A DNA stretch of 64,000 bases from Rhodovulum bhavnagarense (GTDB taxonomy: Bacteria > Pseudomonadota > Alphaproteobacteria > Rhodobacterales > Rhodobacteraceae), in the NCBI RefSeq assembly GCF_004343505.1, contig NZ_SLXU01000001.1, positions 310,001-374,000 of the forward strand, written 5' to 3'. Position numbers and translations under genes: made by a program. Below the pieces are notes generated by a model. That model made no database searches and had not been told where the DNA came from. It saw only the letters and a list, made by a program, of their open reading frames with translations. How positions within the stretch are numbered: the first letter of the stretch is position 1; each line of letters starts with the position of its first letter. Shown here piece after piece: positions 15,256 to 23,536 of this stretch.

Positions 15256-15510
15256 GGCAGATGTTCCCGGGAGCGGCGGATTCGTAACGGGGCTGTGACG
15301 ATGACAGCGCTTATCACCCGGTTTCGGTCTTGAAAACCTCGATCCGGCAAAGGTGGGGCGGTATGGGCGATAACGGCGTTTTTTTCCGACCGAAGCCCCG
15401 CTTCGTAGCAGGCAACGGCCCCGGTCGACGGGTGTTCGTCGGCCGGGATACAAGATGGGGTTGATATTGCCTTGTTTTTATCCGCGGCGCTGGTGGCGTC
15501 CGCGGGCGGA

Positions 15511-16380
15511 TCAGGCGACTTTTTCGAGATGCCCGTCAGGCTGCACGCCCAGCGCGTGACAAATATCGCGGGTCAGGTGCGGCTTGTTCAGCGTGTAGAA
15601 ATGGAAATCGCGCACACCGCCCTCCATCAATTGGCTGCACAGTTCCGTCGCCATCGCCTGGCCCAACATCTCCTCGCGCCCGTCGCGGCGTGCCGTTTCA
15701 AAGGCTTGATCGACCCAGCCCGGGATATGCGCGCCGCAACGTTCGGCAAAGCGGCGCACGCCGCCCCATTTTTCGATCGGCAGGATGCCGGGTATGATCT
15801 TCGAGCCGTCGATCCCCTCGGCCTCGCACTCGTCGCGAAAGCGGAAAAAGGTATCGGCCTCGAAAAAGAACTGCGTGATCGCCGAGGATGCGCCGGCCTC
15901 GAATTTGCGTTTCAGCCATCGCACATCGGCGCCGGGCGCTTTCGCCTCGGGGTGCGGGTCGGGATAGGCGCCGACGCGGAGCTTGAACTTACCTGTCTCA
16001 GCCAGCGCAGCCACCAGTTCGCAAGAATTGGCAAACCCGTCGGGATGGGGGGTGAACTGTCCCTGGCCCTTGGGCGGATCGCCCCTGAGCGCCACGATCT
16101 CTGTCACGCCCGCCTTGGCATAGGCGGCGGCGATTTCCATCGTTTCGTCCCGGCTTGCCGCAACGCAGGTCAGGTGCGCGGCCACGTTAAGGCCGTAATG
16201 CGTGTGAATCGTTTCTACCGCCTCGTGGGTCAGTTGCCGCGTGGTCCCGCCGGCGCCATAGGTTACCGACACGAAACCCGGTTTCAGGGGCGCAAGCGCC
16301 TGGACTGTTTCCCAAAGGCGGAAACTGGCCTCAAGAGATTGCGGCGGGAAGAACTCGAAAGAGACGCGGGGGGCGGACAT
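15511..16380 (-). CDS. metF: Methylenetetrahydrofolate reductase
   Basis: The 289-residue TIM-barrel flavoenzyme reduces 5,10-methylene- to 5-methyl-tetrahydrofolate for methionine synthesis. Landmarks are VSFEFFPPQS at residue 6, VTYGAGGTTR near 45, VALRGDPPKG near 100 and ITQFFFEADTFFRF near 170. The ATG at 16380 gives MSAPRVSFEFFPP with GGAG upstream. It is divergent from metR, and the 102-base intergenic region carries an exact MetR box, so activation by MetR with homocysteine is expected. Length is normal for the bacterial short form. Confidence 0.95.
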   Translation of the reverse strand: MSAPRVSFEFFPPQSLEASFRLWETVQALAPLKPGFVSVTYGAGGTTRQLTHEAVETIHTHYGLNVAAHLTCVAASRDETMEIAAAYAKAGVTEIVALRGDPPKGQGQFTPHPDGFANSCELVAALAETGKFKLRVGAYPDPHPEAKAPGADVRWLKRKFEAGASSAITQFFFEADTFFRFRDECEAEGIDGSKIIPGILPIEKWGGVRRFAERCGAHIPGWVDQAFETARRDGREEMLGQAMATELCSQLMEGGVRDFHFYTLNKPHLTRDICHALGVQPDGHLEKVA

Positions 16381-16435
16381 GGCGGGCGCTCCGATCAGAC
16401 ACGGCATTTCGATGCTTGTCGCATGGTGCAATCTG

Positions 16436-16448
16436 TGAAACAAATTCA
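16436..16448. promoter_or_regulatory. MetR box between metF and metR
   Basis: The 13-base site TGAAACAAATTCA matches the enterobacterial MetR consensus TGAA-N5-TTCA exactly. It lies 55 bases upstream of the metF start and 34 bases upstream of the metR start, which suits both activation of metF and autoregulation. An adjacent TTCAT-N10-ATGAA inverted repeat beginning at 16445 may be a second half-site pair. Confidence 0.7.
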
Positions 16449-16482
16449 TAATTCTCAAGATGAATATGAAGATCGCGACAAT

Positions 16483-17391
16483 ATGCATCTGGAACTGCGC
16501 CACCTTCGCACGATCAAGGCCATACATGATGCGGGCGGGCTGGCCCGCGCTGCGGATCGGTTGAACATCACCCAATCGGCGCTGTCGCACCAGGTGAAAG
16601 GCCTCGAAGACCAGGTCGGGATGGAACTGTTCGTGCGCCGGACCAAGCCGCTGCGATTATCGCCCGCCGGGCTAAGGCTGCTGCGCGTTGCCGAGAGGGT
16701 GCTGCCCGAGATCGCCATGCTGCAAGAGGAGTTCGAGGGTCTGAAATCGGGCAAGTCGGGTCGGCTGCATATCGCGCTGGAATGCCACGCCTGTTTCGAC
16801 TGGCTCTTGCCGGTGCTGGAGCTGTTTCGCAAGGCATGGCCCGAGGTCGATGTCGATATCCGCCCCGGCCTGTCCTTCGAGGCGCTGCCCGCGCTTGCGC
16901 GCGAGGAGGTCGACCTGGTCATCTCCTCCGATCCCGAGGACATTCCCGGTATCGGCTTTGCCCCGCTGTTCGACTATGCCCCGGTCTTTGTCTGCGCGGC
17001 GGGTCACCCGCTGGCCGAAAAAACCTTTGTCGAGGCCGAGGATTTTCGGGGCGAGACGCTGATCGCCTACCCGGTGGAGCGAGCGCGGCTTGACGTTTTT
17101 ACGGGCCTGCTGGGCCCTGCGCGCGTCGAGCCGCTGGCGGTTCGTCCGGTTGAACTGACCGCGGTGATCCTGATGCTGGTGGCCTCGGGGCGTGGGGTAA
17201 CGGTGCTGCCCGACTGGGTTGTGCGCGAGGTGCGCGCGGGTGGCGATCTTGCAATCCGTCCGCTGACCGAGCGCGGGCTGACCCGCCGCATCCATGCCGC
17301 CACCCGCGAAGAGGATGCGGCCAAGCCCTACATGGCCCATTTCATCCGCCTCGCGCGAAGCGAGCCGGTCAAATTGCAGCGAACCGGCTGA
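16483..17391 (+). CDS. metR: LysR-family regulator, probable MetR
   Basis: The 302-residue protein has an N-terminal winged helix (residues 1-60, with LARAADRLNITQSALSHQVK) and a LysR substrate-binding domain. The MHLELRHLRTIKAIHDAGGL start and the effector-domain segment ALECHACFDWLLPVLELFRK are typical of MetR, which senses homocysteine. I chose the ATG at 16483; the frame stays open across metF antisense but that is not coding. The divergent metF and the exact TGAA-N5-TTCA site between them support the MetR assignment. Confidence 0.88.
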   Translation: MHLELRHLRTIKAIHDAGGLARAADRLNITQSALSHQVKGLEDQVGMELFVRRTKPLRLSPAGLRLLRVAERVLPEIAMLQEEFEGLKSGKSGRLHIALECHACFDWLLPVLELFRKAWPEVDVDIRPGLSFEALPALAREEVDLVISSDPEDIPGIGFAPLFDYAPVFVCAAGHPLAEKTFVEAEDFRGETLIAYPVERARLDVFTGLLGPARVEPLAVRPVELTAVILMLVASGRGVTVLPDWVVREVRAGGDLAIRPLTERGLTRRIHAATREEDAAKPYMAHFIRLARSEPVKLQRTG

Positions 17392-17510
17392 GTGGCATTT
17401 CCGCGCCGGATTCGTGCCGGCACCGCCCAGAAAAGCCTCGTGGCCTGCGCCTACCTCTTGGCAGCGCGGTCTACCCCGTGTATGGCGCCCCCAAGCCAAG
17501 GAGAACCCGG

Positions 17511-18299
17511 ATGCAAGGCAGCGCCAATCTCAACATCATGATCAAGGCCGCGCGCAAGGCGGGGCGGAGCCTGGTAAAGGATTTCCGCGAGGTCGAAAAC
17601 CTTCAGGTCTCGATGAAGGGGGCGGGCGATTTCGTCAGTCGCGCCGATATGGCCGCCGAAAAGATCATCCGCGAGGAATTGCGCACAGCCCGCCCGACCT
17701 ATGGTTGGCTGGGCGAGGAAACCGGCGAAGAGGCGGGCGAAGATCCGACGCGCCGCTGGATCGTCGATCCGCTGGATGGCACCACCAATTTCCTGCACGG
17801 TCTGCCGCACTGGGCGGTGTCGATCGCGCTGGAACACAAGGGCGAGGTCGTCGCGGGCGTGATCTTCGACGCGGCCAAGGACGAGATGTTCTACGCCGAA
17901 AAAGGCGCGGGCGCGTGGATGAACGAAAGTCGCCTGCGCGTTTCGGGTCGCGGCCGCATGATCGAATGCATCTTTGCTACCGGGGTGCCCTTCGGCCATA
18001 AAAAGACACTGCCCGCCACGATGCAGGATCTTGCACGTCTCATGCCGGTCTGTGCGGGCGTGCGGCGCTGGGGGTCGGCGGCCCTTGATCTGGCTTATGT
18101 CGCGGCGGGCCGCTACGATGGTTACTGGGAACGGGAACTGAATGCGTGGGATATCGCCGCGGGCCTGATCCTCGTGCGCGAGGCTGGCGGTTTCGTTGGC
18201 CCAGTGCGCGAGGGGCACCAGCCGCTTGACCATGGCGATGTTCTGGCCGCCAACGCCACCATCCATGACGAGTTCGTCCGCATCCTCCGCAAGGAGTGA
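17511..18299 (+). CDS. suhB: Inositol monophosphatase family protein (SuhB-like)
   Basis: The 262-residue magnesium-dependent, lithium-sensitive phosphatase shows the family motifs GEETGEEAGE and WIVDPLDGTTNFLHGLP (metal and phosphate site) and the C-terminal WDIAAGLILVREAGG near residue 215. AAGGAGAACCCGG precedes the ATG. It could act on inositol phosphates or, like SuhB, have an RNA-polymerase-associated role. The family is clear but the physiological substrate is not. It is convergent with the GFA gene, three bases apart. Confidence 0.93.
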   Translation: MQGSANLNIMIKAARKAGRSLVKDFREVENLQVSMKGAGDFVSRADMAAEKIIREELRTARPTYGWLGEETGEEAGEDPTRRWIVDPLDGTTNFLHGLPHWAVSIALEHKGEVVAGVIFDAAKDEMFYAEKGAGAWMNESRLRVSGRGRMIECIFATGVPFGHKKTLPATMQDLARLMPVCAGVRRWGSAALDLAYVAAGRYDGYWERELNAWDIAAGLILVREAGGFVGPVREGHQPLDHGDVLAANATIHDEFVRILRKE

Positions 18300-18302
18300 G
18301 TA

Positions 18303-18671
18303 TTAGTGGCGGTCGCAGGGGTGATTGACCCCGTCTGACCATGGCACCGAGTCCAGTTCACGGGGGTTGACGCCCTCCAGCGCGCCTAGGTTGATGGCAT
18401 ATTCGTTCGGATCGGTGCGGCGGCGGTGGTGGGTGTAGATGCCGCAGATCGGACAGAAATGGTGTTCGGCGGTCATCGTGCCGAATTGGTAAAGTGCGAC
18501 GCGATCCGCCCCTTTGACGATCCGCAGCGCGTCTAGCGGTACGCCAGCCATGACAGCGCCGCGCCGCCGGCAAAACGAACAGTCACAGCGGCGCGCGTTT
18601 TCCAGCGCCCCCTCGGGCAGGTCCACTTCGATCTCGATGGCACCGCAATGGCAGGTCAGGCGACGGGTCAT
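18303..18671 (-). CDS. GFA-family zinc protein (glutathione-dependent formaldehyde-activating type)
   Basis: The 122-residue protein has the CENP-V/GFA zinc-binding fold: CHCGAIEIEV at residues 7-16, CDCSFCRRRG near 34 and FCPICGIYTHHRR near 83. Founding members speed S-hydroxymethylglutathione formation, but many homologues lack demonstrated activity. Its ATG overlaps the stop of the rhomboid gene as ATGA, so the two are probably co-translated. The product of a coupled membrane protease gene gives no clear functional link. Confidence 0.9.
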   Translation of the reverse strand: MTRRLTCHCGAIEIEVDLPEGALENARRCDCSFCRRRGAVMAGVPLDALRIVKGADRVALYQFGTMTAEHHFCPICGIYTHHRRRTDPNEYAINLGALEGVNPRELDSVPWSDGVNHPCDRH

Positions 18672-19408
18672 CGGCGCCTGCGGACAGTTGGGATCGTGGT
18701 CGTGCGATAGCTGACCTCTGGATGGGGCGGCTGACCATGGGTGCGCGCCCAATAGGCCGCTCCGCCCCGCCGTCGCCAGAGCGGCAGTGCCAGAAGCAGC
18801 CCCGCGGCGAACCCGCCCGAATGCGCCCAGTAGGCGATGCCGTCCTCGGCCCCGGTCGTGCCGGCCCCCGCCAGGAGTTGCAGCCCGAACCATGCACCCA
18901 GCATGAGCCAGGCGGGTATCGGGATCACCTTGAAGAATACAAGGAAGACGAACAGGATATCGACTCGCGCCTTGGGGAACATCAAGAGATACCCCCCCAT
19001 CACGCCGGCGATCGCACCCGAGGCCCCGACCATGGGAACCATCGACAGCGGGTCAGCGAGGTATTGGCCAAGGCCCGCGGCAATCCCGCATGCCAGGTAG
19101 AACAGCGCAAAACCCGCATGGCCCATCTCGTCTTCGAGATTGTCGCCAAAGATCCATAAGAACAGCATGTTTCCGCCCAGGTGCAACAGCCCCCCATGCA
19201 GGAACATCGAGGTCACGACGCCCCCCGCCTGATAGCCCTCCGTGATCGCCGCGGGCACCAGCCCCCAGCGCGTGAAAAAGAGATCTACTTCTTGCGGGTC
19301 GGAAAAGAGCGGCCAATAGGACAAGAACACCGCCACGTTGATCGCGATTAGCGCATAGGTAACGTAAGGTGTCCGGTTCGAGGGGTTGTGATCGCGTAGC
19401 GGAAACAT
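18668..19408 (-). CDS. Rhomboid-family intramembrane serine protease
   Basis: The 246-residue membrane protein has about six or seven membrane segments and the rhomboid catalytic dyad. The serine is in VGASGAIAGVMGGYLL and the histidine in AYWAHSGGFAAGLLLALP near the C terminus. The HGGLLHLGGNMLFLWIFGDN segment supplies the conserved HxxxN motif. The N terminus MFPLRDHNPSNRTPYVTYAL is typical of the alphaproteobacterial subfamily. The gene is coupled to the downstream GFA gene by an ATGA overlap. Substrates are unknown. Confidence 0.94.
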   Translation of the reverse strand: MFPLRDHNPSNRTPYVTYALIAINVAVFLSYWPLFSDPQEVDLFFTRWGLVPAAITEGYQAGGVVTSMFLHGGLLHLGGNMLFLWIFGDNLEDEMGHAGFALFYLACGIAAGLGQYLADPLSMVPMVGASGAIAGVMGGYLLMFPKARVDILFVFLVFFKVIPIPAWLMLGAWFGLQLLAGAGTTGAEDGIAYWAHSGGFAAGLLLALPLWRRRGGAAYWARTHGQPPHPEVSYRTTTIPTVRRRR

Positions 19409-19439
19409 GGCCTCAACGCTAGCCGGTCCCCGCCCTTGG

Positions 19440-22400
19440 TCAAGCGGAACCGACCGCTGCCAGCAGCGCCGCATTCCCGCCCGAGGCGGTTGTGTCGATG
19501 CACAGGTGCCGCTCGGCCCGGACATGGGCGGTGTCGGGCTGGCCGGTGATCAGCGGAAGGATCGGCCCCGGCCGCCGGGCCAGCGCCCGCTCATAGGCCC
19601 GGGCCCTGTCCGCGTCGCCCCACCACAGAACCCCGCCCAGGGGGCGCAGCGTTTCCAGCGCCTCAGGCTCCAGCGCGCCGCCGGCCTCTACCGCCGCCCC
19701 GCCCTGGGCGCGAACCGCGTGCGCCTGCGCCGCAGCAGCCCCCGCACCGGGGCCAAGGCACAGGATCGGCGGGCGGGGCAGGGTGGTCAGCCGGTTGGAT
19801 TCGCCCGTGGGACCGGGCAACGCCTGCGTCTCCGGCCCGCGGGCGGGCGTGGCCGCGGCCAGCGCCAGGGTCAGCCCCGCAGCGGTTGCCGTGCCCTCTG
19901 GCCCTTCGTTCACCGGTGCGGCGGGGCGCGCGGTGAAGCGGGCCAGGTAGTGCGGCCCGCCCGCCTTGGGGCCGGTGCCCGACAGACCCTCGCCGCCGAA
20001 GGGCTGGCTGCCCACGATGGCGCCGATCTGGTTGCGGTTGACATAGAGATTGCCGACCTGCAGCCGCTCGGCCAAGTGCTGTACCCGGTCGTCGATCCGG
20101 CTGTGCAGCCCGAAGGTCAGGCCGTAGCCGCTGGCATTGATCGCGTCGGTCACCGCGTCGATCTCTTCGGCGCGGAAGGTGGCGACATGCAGCACCGGGC
20201 CGAAAATCTCGCGCTCCAGGTCCGCGATGCTGTCCACGCGGATCAGGGTGGGGGACAGGAAATGGCCCGGCGCCGGCGCATCGGCCTGCCACAGAACGCG
20301 CCCCTCGGCGCGGGCCCGGGCGATATAGGCGGTGAAATCCTTTTGCGCCGCGGCCTCGATCAGTGGACCGACATCGGTGGACAACTCCCATGGATCGCCC
20401 ATCCGCAGCTCGGCCATCGCGCCTTGCAGCATCGTCAGGAACGGCCCGGCGATGTCCTCCTGCACGTAGAGGCAGCGCAGCGCCGAACAGCGTTGCCCGG
20501 CGGACTGGAAGCTGGAGGTCAGAATGTCGGCCACCGCCTGTTCGGGCAGGGCGGTGGAATCCACGATCATGGCGTTCAGCCCGCCGGTCTCTGCGATCAG
20601 CGGGGTGCCGGGCGCCATATGCTCGGCCATTGCCGCGCGGATCAGCCGCGCGGTCTCGGTCGAGCCGGTGAAGGCTACGCCGCCCACCCGCGCGTCCGAG
20701 GTCAGCTGCGCCCCCACCGTCGCGCCGTCACCGGGCAGCAATTGCAGGCAGTCGCGCGGCACACCCGCCCGGTGCAGCAGGCTCACCGCCAGATGCGCGA
20801 TCAGCGGGGTCTGCTCGGCCGGTTTGGCCAGCACACCGTTGCCAGCGGCCAGCGCGGCCGCGATCTGGCCGGTGAAGATCGCCAGCGGGAAGTTCCAGGG
20901 GGAAATGCAGGTGAACAGGCCGCGCGGGGGGGCCTCCGCACCTTCGCCCTCATTGGCGTAGAAGCGCAGGAAATCCACCGCCTCGCGCAATTCGCCCACC
21001 GCGTCGGGCAGGCCCTTGCCAGCCTCGCGTGCCAGCAGCGCGAAGATCTCGCCGAAGTTTTCCTCGTAGAGGTCGGCGGCGCGGCGCAGCACCGCGGCAC
21101 GCTCTTTGGCCGGGGCGTCCCATGCCGCCGCGGCGGCCAGGGCCGTGTCGACATCGGCCGCCGAGGCCGGGCGGAGCGTGCCCACGATGTCCGCCGGATC
21201 GGCGGGATTGATCACGTCGCAGGCGGGGCCGGGCGCGGGCGTGCCCGCGATCAGCGGCCCGGCCGCCCAGCGGGCCTGGCGATGGGGGGCGCGGGCGGCC
21301 TCGATCTCGGCCAGATCGGGGGCGTGGGCCAGATCCCAGCCGCGGGAATTGCGCCGGTCCGGGCCAAACAGGGCGGGCGCGCGGGCGATGGCCGGGTGTT
21401 CGGGGGTGTCGAGATGCGCCTCCACCTGCGACAGGGGATCGGCGGCGACGGTCTCGGGCGCGACGCTTTCATCCACGATCTGGTTGACGAAGGACGAGTT
21501 GGCGCCGTTTTCCAGTAGCCGCCGCACCAGATAGGCCAGCAGGTCGCGATGCGCCCCCACCGGCGCATAGATCCGGCAGCGGCTGCCCGCGTGGCGGTCC
21601 ATCACCAGATCGTACAGCGACTCGCCCATCCCGTGCAGGCGCTGGAATTCAAAGGCATCGCGGTCGGCGCCCATCGCCAGGATTGCCGCGACCGTATGCG
21701 CATTGTGGGTGGCAAATTGCGGATAGATCCGGTCGGTCATCCCCAGCATCTTGCGCGCATTGGCGATATAGCTGACGTCGGTCGCCGCCTTGCGGGTAAA
21801 GACCGGGAAGCCGTCGATACCGGCGACCTGGGCGCGCTTGATCTCGGTGTCCCAATAGGCGCCCTTGACCAGCCGCACCATCAGCCGCCGGTCGTGTTGT
21901 TCCGCCAGCGCGTGCAGCCAGTCCAGCACCAGCCCGGCGCGCTGCCCATAGGCCTGCACCACCACGCCGAAGCCGTCCCAGCCCGCCAGTCGGGGATCGG
22001 CCAGCACCGTCTCGATCACGTCCAGCGACAGGGCCAGGCGGTCGGCCTCTTCGGCGTCGATGTTCAGCCCCATATGCGCCTCGCGCGCCTGCAGCGCCAG
22101 TTGCAGCAGGCGCGGGGCCAGTTCCGCCATCACCCGGTCGCGCTGGGCGACCTCGTAGCGGGGGTGCAGCGCCGACAGCTTGACCGAGATGCCCGGATTG
22201 GCGCGCACATCGCCCGAGGTGGCGGTCCCGGCGATCCGCCCGATCGCGCGGCTGTAGGCGTCCAGATAGCGGCGCGCATCCGCATCGGTGCGCGCGGCCT
22301 CGCCCAGCATGTCGTAGGAATACGTGTAGCCTTTGGCCTCCATCCCCGCGGCGCGGTCCATCGCGGCGCCGATGTCTTCGCCCAGCACGAATTGCCGGCC

Positions 22401-22901
22401 CATCTCGCGCATCGCGCGGCCCACGGCGGTGCGGATCACCGGCTCGCCCAGCCGTTTCACCGCGCCGCGCAGGGTGGCCGCCAGACCCGGCTCGGGCCTG
22501 TCCAGGACCCGGCCGGTCAGCATCAGCGCCCAGGTGGAGGCATTGACCAGCGGCGAGGCCGACTTGCCCAGATGCCGGCCCCAGTCGCTGGGGGCGATCT
22601 TGTCCTCGATCAGGGCATCCATGGTTTCGGCATCGGGCACCCGCAGCAGCGCCTCGGCCAGGCACATCAGGGCGATGCCCTCCTCGGTCGACAGCCCGTA
22701 TTCGGCCAGGAACACCTCCATCAGCCCGGGCCGGTCCTTGTCGCGGATCGCGCGGACCAGGGCCGCGGCCTCGGCACTGATCGCGGCGCGGTCCTCTTGG
22801 GACAACGCGCAATCGGCCAACAGCCCGGCCAGCAACGGGCCTTCGGACGAATAGGTGGACTGGTCGATGCGGGCGCGCAGCGCGGCAAGCGTGTCGGTCA
22901 T
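19440..22901 (-). CDS. putA: Bifunctional proline dehydrogenase / P5C dehydrogenase PutA (type B)
   Basis: The 1153-residue enzyme oxidises proline to glutamate, using FAD then NAD. It has a proline dehydrogenase barrel (about 160-460, with RLVKGAYWDTEIKRAQ and RIYAPVGAHRDLLAYLVRRL) and an aldehyde dehydrogenase module (about 530-980, with FTGSTETARLI, ETGGLNAMIVD and the cysteine in SAGQRCSALRCLY). A C-terminal vestigial domain carries LPGPTGESNRL and ends IDTTASGGNAALLA. There is no N-terminal ribbon-helix-helix DNA-binding domain, so it does not repress itself. The divergent Lrp-type gene is the likely regulator. The ATG at 22901 gives MTDTLAALRARIDQ. Confidence 0.96.
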   Translation of the reverse strand: MTDTLAALRARIDQSTYSSEGPLLAGLLADCALSQEDRAAISAEAAALVRAIRDKDRPGLMEVFLAEYGLSTEEGIALMCLAEALLRVPDAETMDALIEDKIAPSDWGRHLGKSASPLVNASTWALMLTGRVLDRPEPGLAATLRGAVKRLGEPVIRTAVGRAMREMGRQFVLGEDIGAAMDRAAGMEAKGYTYSYDMLGEAARTDADARRYLDAYSRAIGRIAGTATSGDVRANPGISVKLSALHPRYEVAQRDRVMAELAPRLLQLALQAREAHMGLNIDAEEADRLALSLDVIETVLADPRLAGWDGFGVVVQAYGQRAGLVLDWLHALAEQHDRRLMVRLVKGAYWDTEIKRAQVAGIDGFPVFTRKAATDVSYIANARKMLGMTDRIYPQFATHNAHTVAAILAMGADRDAFEFQRLHGMGESLYDLVMDRHAGSRCRIYAPVGAHRDLLAYLVRRLLENGANSSFVNQIVDESVAPETVAADPLSQVEAHLDTPEHPAIARAPALFGPDRRNSRGWDLAHAPDLAEIEAARAPHRQARWAAGPLIAGTPAPGPACDVINPADPADIVGTLRPASAADVDTALAAAAAWDAPAKERAAVLRRAADLYEENFGEIFALLAREAGKGLPDAVGELREAVDFLRFYANEGEGAEAPPRGLFTCISPWNFPLAIFTGQIAAALAAGNGVLAKPAEQTPLIAHLAVSLLHRAGVPRDCLQLLPGDGATVGAQLTSDARVGGVAFTGSTETARLIRAAMAEHMAPGTPLIAETGGLNAMIVDSTALPEQAVADILTSSFQSAGQRCSALRCLYVQEDIAGPFLTMLQGAMAELRMGDPWELSTDVGPLIEAAAQKDFTAYIARARAEGRVLWQADAPAPGHFLSPTLIRVDSIADLEREIFGPVLHVATFRAEEIDAVTDAINASGYGLTFGLHSRIDDRVQHLAERLQVGNLYVNRNQIGAIVGSQPFGGEGLSGTGPKAGGPHYLARFTARPAAPVNEGPEGTATAAGLTLALAAATPARGPETQALPGPTGESNRLTTLPRPPILCLGPGAGAAAAQAHAVRAQGGAAVEAGGALEPEALETLRPLGGVLWWGDADRARAYERALARRPGPILPLITGQPDTAHVRAERHLCIDTTASGGNAALLAAVGSA

Positions 22902-22925
22902 GGTATGTCCTCTGGATTTGATCCA

Positions 22926-22941
22926 GTATACCGCCATATAC
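22926..22941. promoter_or_regulatory. Candidate PutR operator in the putA/putR intergenic region
   Basis: A short palindrome GTATA-N6-TATAC lies 25 bases upstream of the putA start and 65 bases upstream of the putR start. Its AT-rich arms stand out in a GC-rich region and suit an Lrp/AsnC dimer. No experimental consensus is available to compare, so this is a tentative operator. Confidence 0.35.
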
Positions 22942-23005
22942 CTAGCCTTTTCGTCCATGATTGTCGAAATCGCAGGGCAAATGGATCTATTTTACGGAGA
23001 CATGC

Positions 23006-23482
23006 ATGCCAGACGACCGCCTATCCCTTGACCGGCACGACCGTGCGATTCTGCAGGTTCTGGGCAGCGAGGGCCGCCTATCCGTTGCCGAACTGGCCCG
23101 CCGGATCGGGTTGTCCAAGACCCCCACACAGGCCCGTCTGCGGCGGCTGGAGGCGGAGGGGATCATCACCGGCTACCGGGCGATGGTGAACCCGATCCGG
23201 CTGGGCCTGGCCCATGTCGCCTTTGTCGAGCTACGCCTGAACGACACCCGCGAGGCGGCGTTGAAGGCGTTCAACGACGCGGTGCGGGCGATCCCCGAGA
23301 TCGAGGAATGCCACATGATCGCCGGGGGATTCGATTACCTGCTGAAGGTGCGCACCGCTGACATGGCCGCCTATCGCGAGGTGATGGCCGAACGGATCTC
23401 GGCGCTGCCCCATGTTGCCAATTCGTCGACCTATGTCGTGATGGAGGCGGTCAGGGACAGCGCCTTTGCGCCGACGATATAG
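23006..23482 (+). CDS. putR: Lrp/AsnC-family regulator, probable PutR
   Basis: The 158-residue protein has an N-terminal AsnC winged helix (VAELARRIGLSKTPTQARLRRLEAEGIITGY) and a C-terminal RAM ligand-binding domain with the EIEECHMIAGGFDYLLKV segment. It is divergent from putA with about 100 bases between starts. In Agrobacterium and Rhodobacter the equivalent PutR activates putA in response to proline, so that role is likely here. An in-frame start upstream at 22961 is less likely, since MPDDRLSLDRHDRAIL is a normal AsnC N terminus. Confidence 0.88.
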   Translation: MPDDRLSLDRHDRAILQVLGSEGRLSVAELARRIGLSKTPTQARLRRLEAEGIITGYRAMVNPIRLGLAHVAFVELRLNDTREAALKAFNDAVRAIPEIEECHMIAGGFDYLLKVRTADMAAYREVMAERISALPHVANSSTYVVMEAVRDSAFAPTI

Positions 23483-23536
23483 GCGCGCGTGGCGTGGTCG
23501 TGCTATGCTCGGGCAATTCAGGAAGGGAGTTTCCCG

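Noticed and set aside
19407-21518. Long plus-strand open frame opposite putA
   Set aside because: It is the complement of the clear PutA coding frame and reads as Gly/Arg-rich low-complexity protein.
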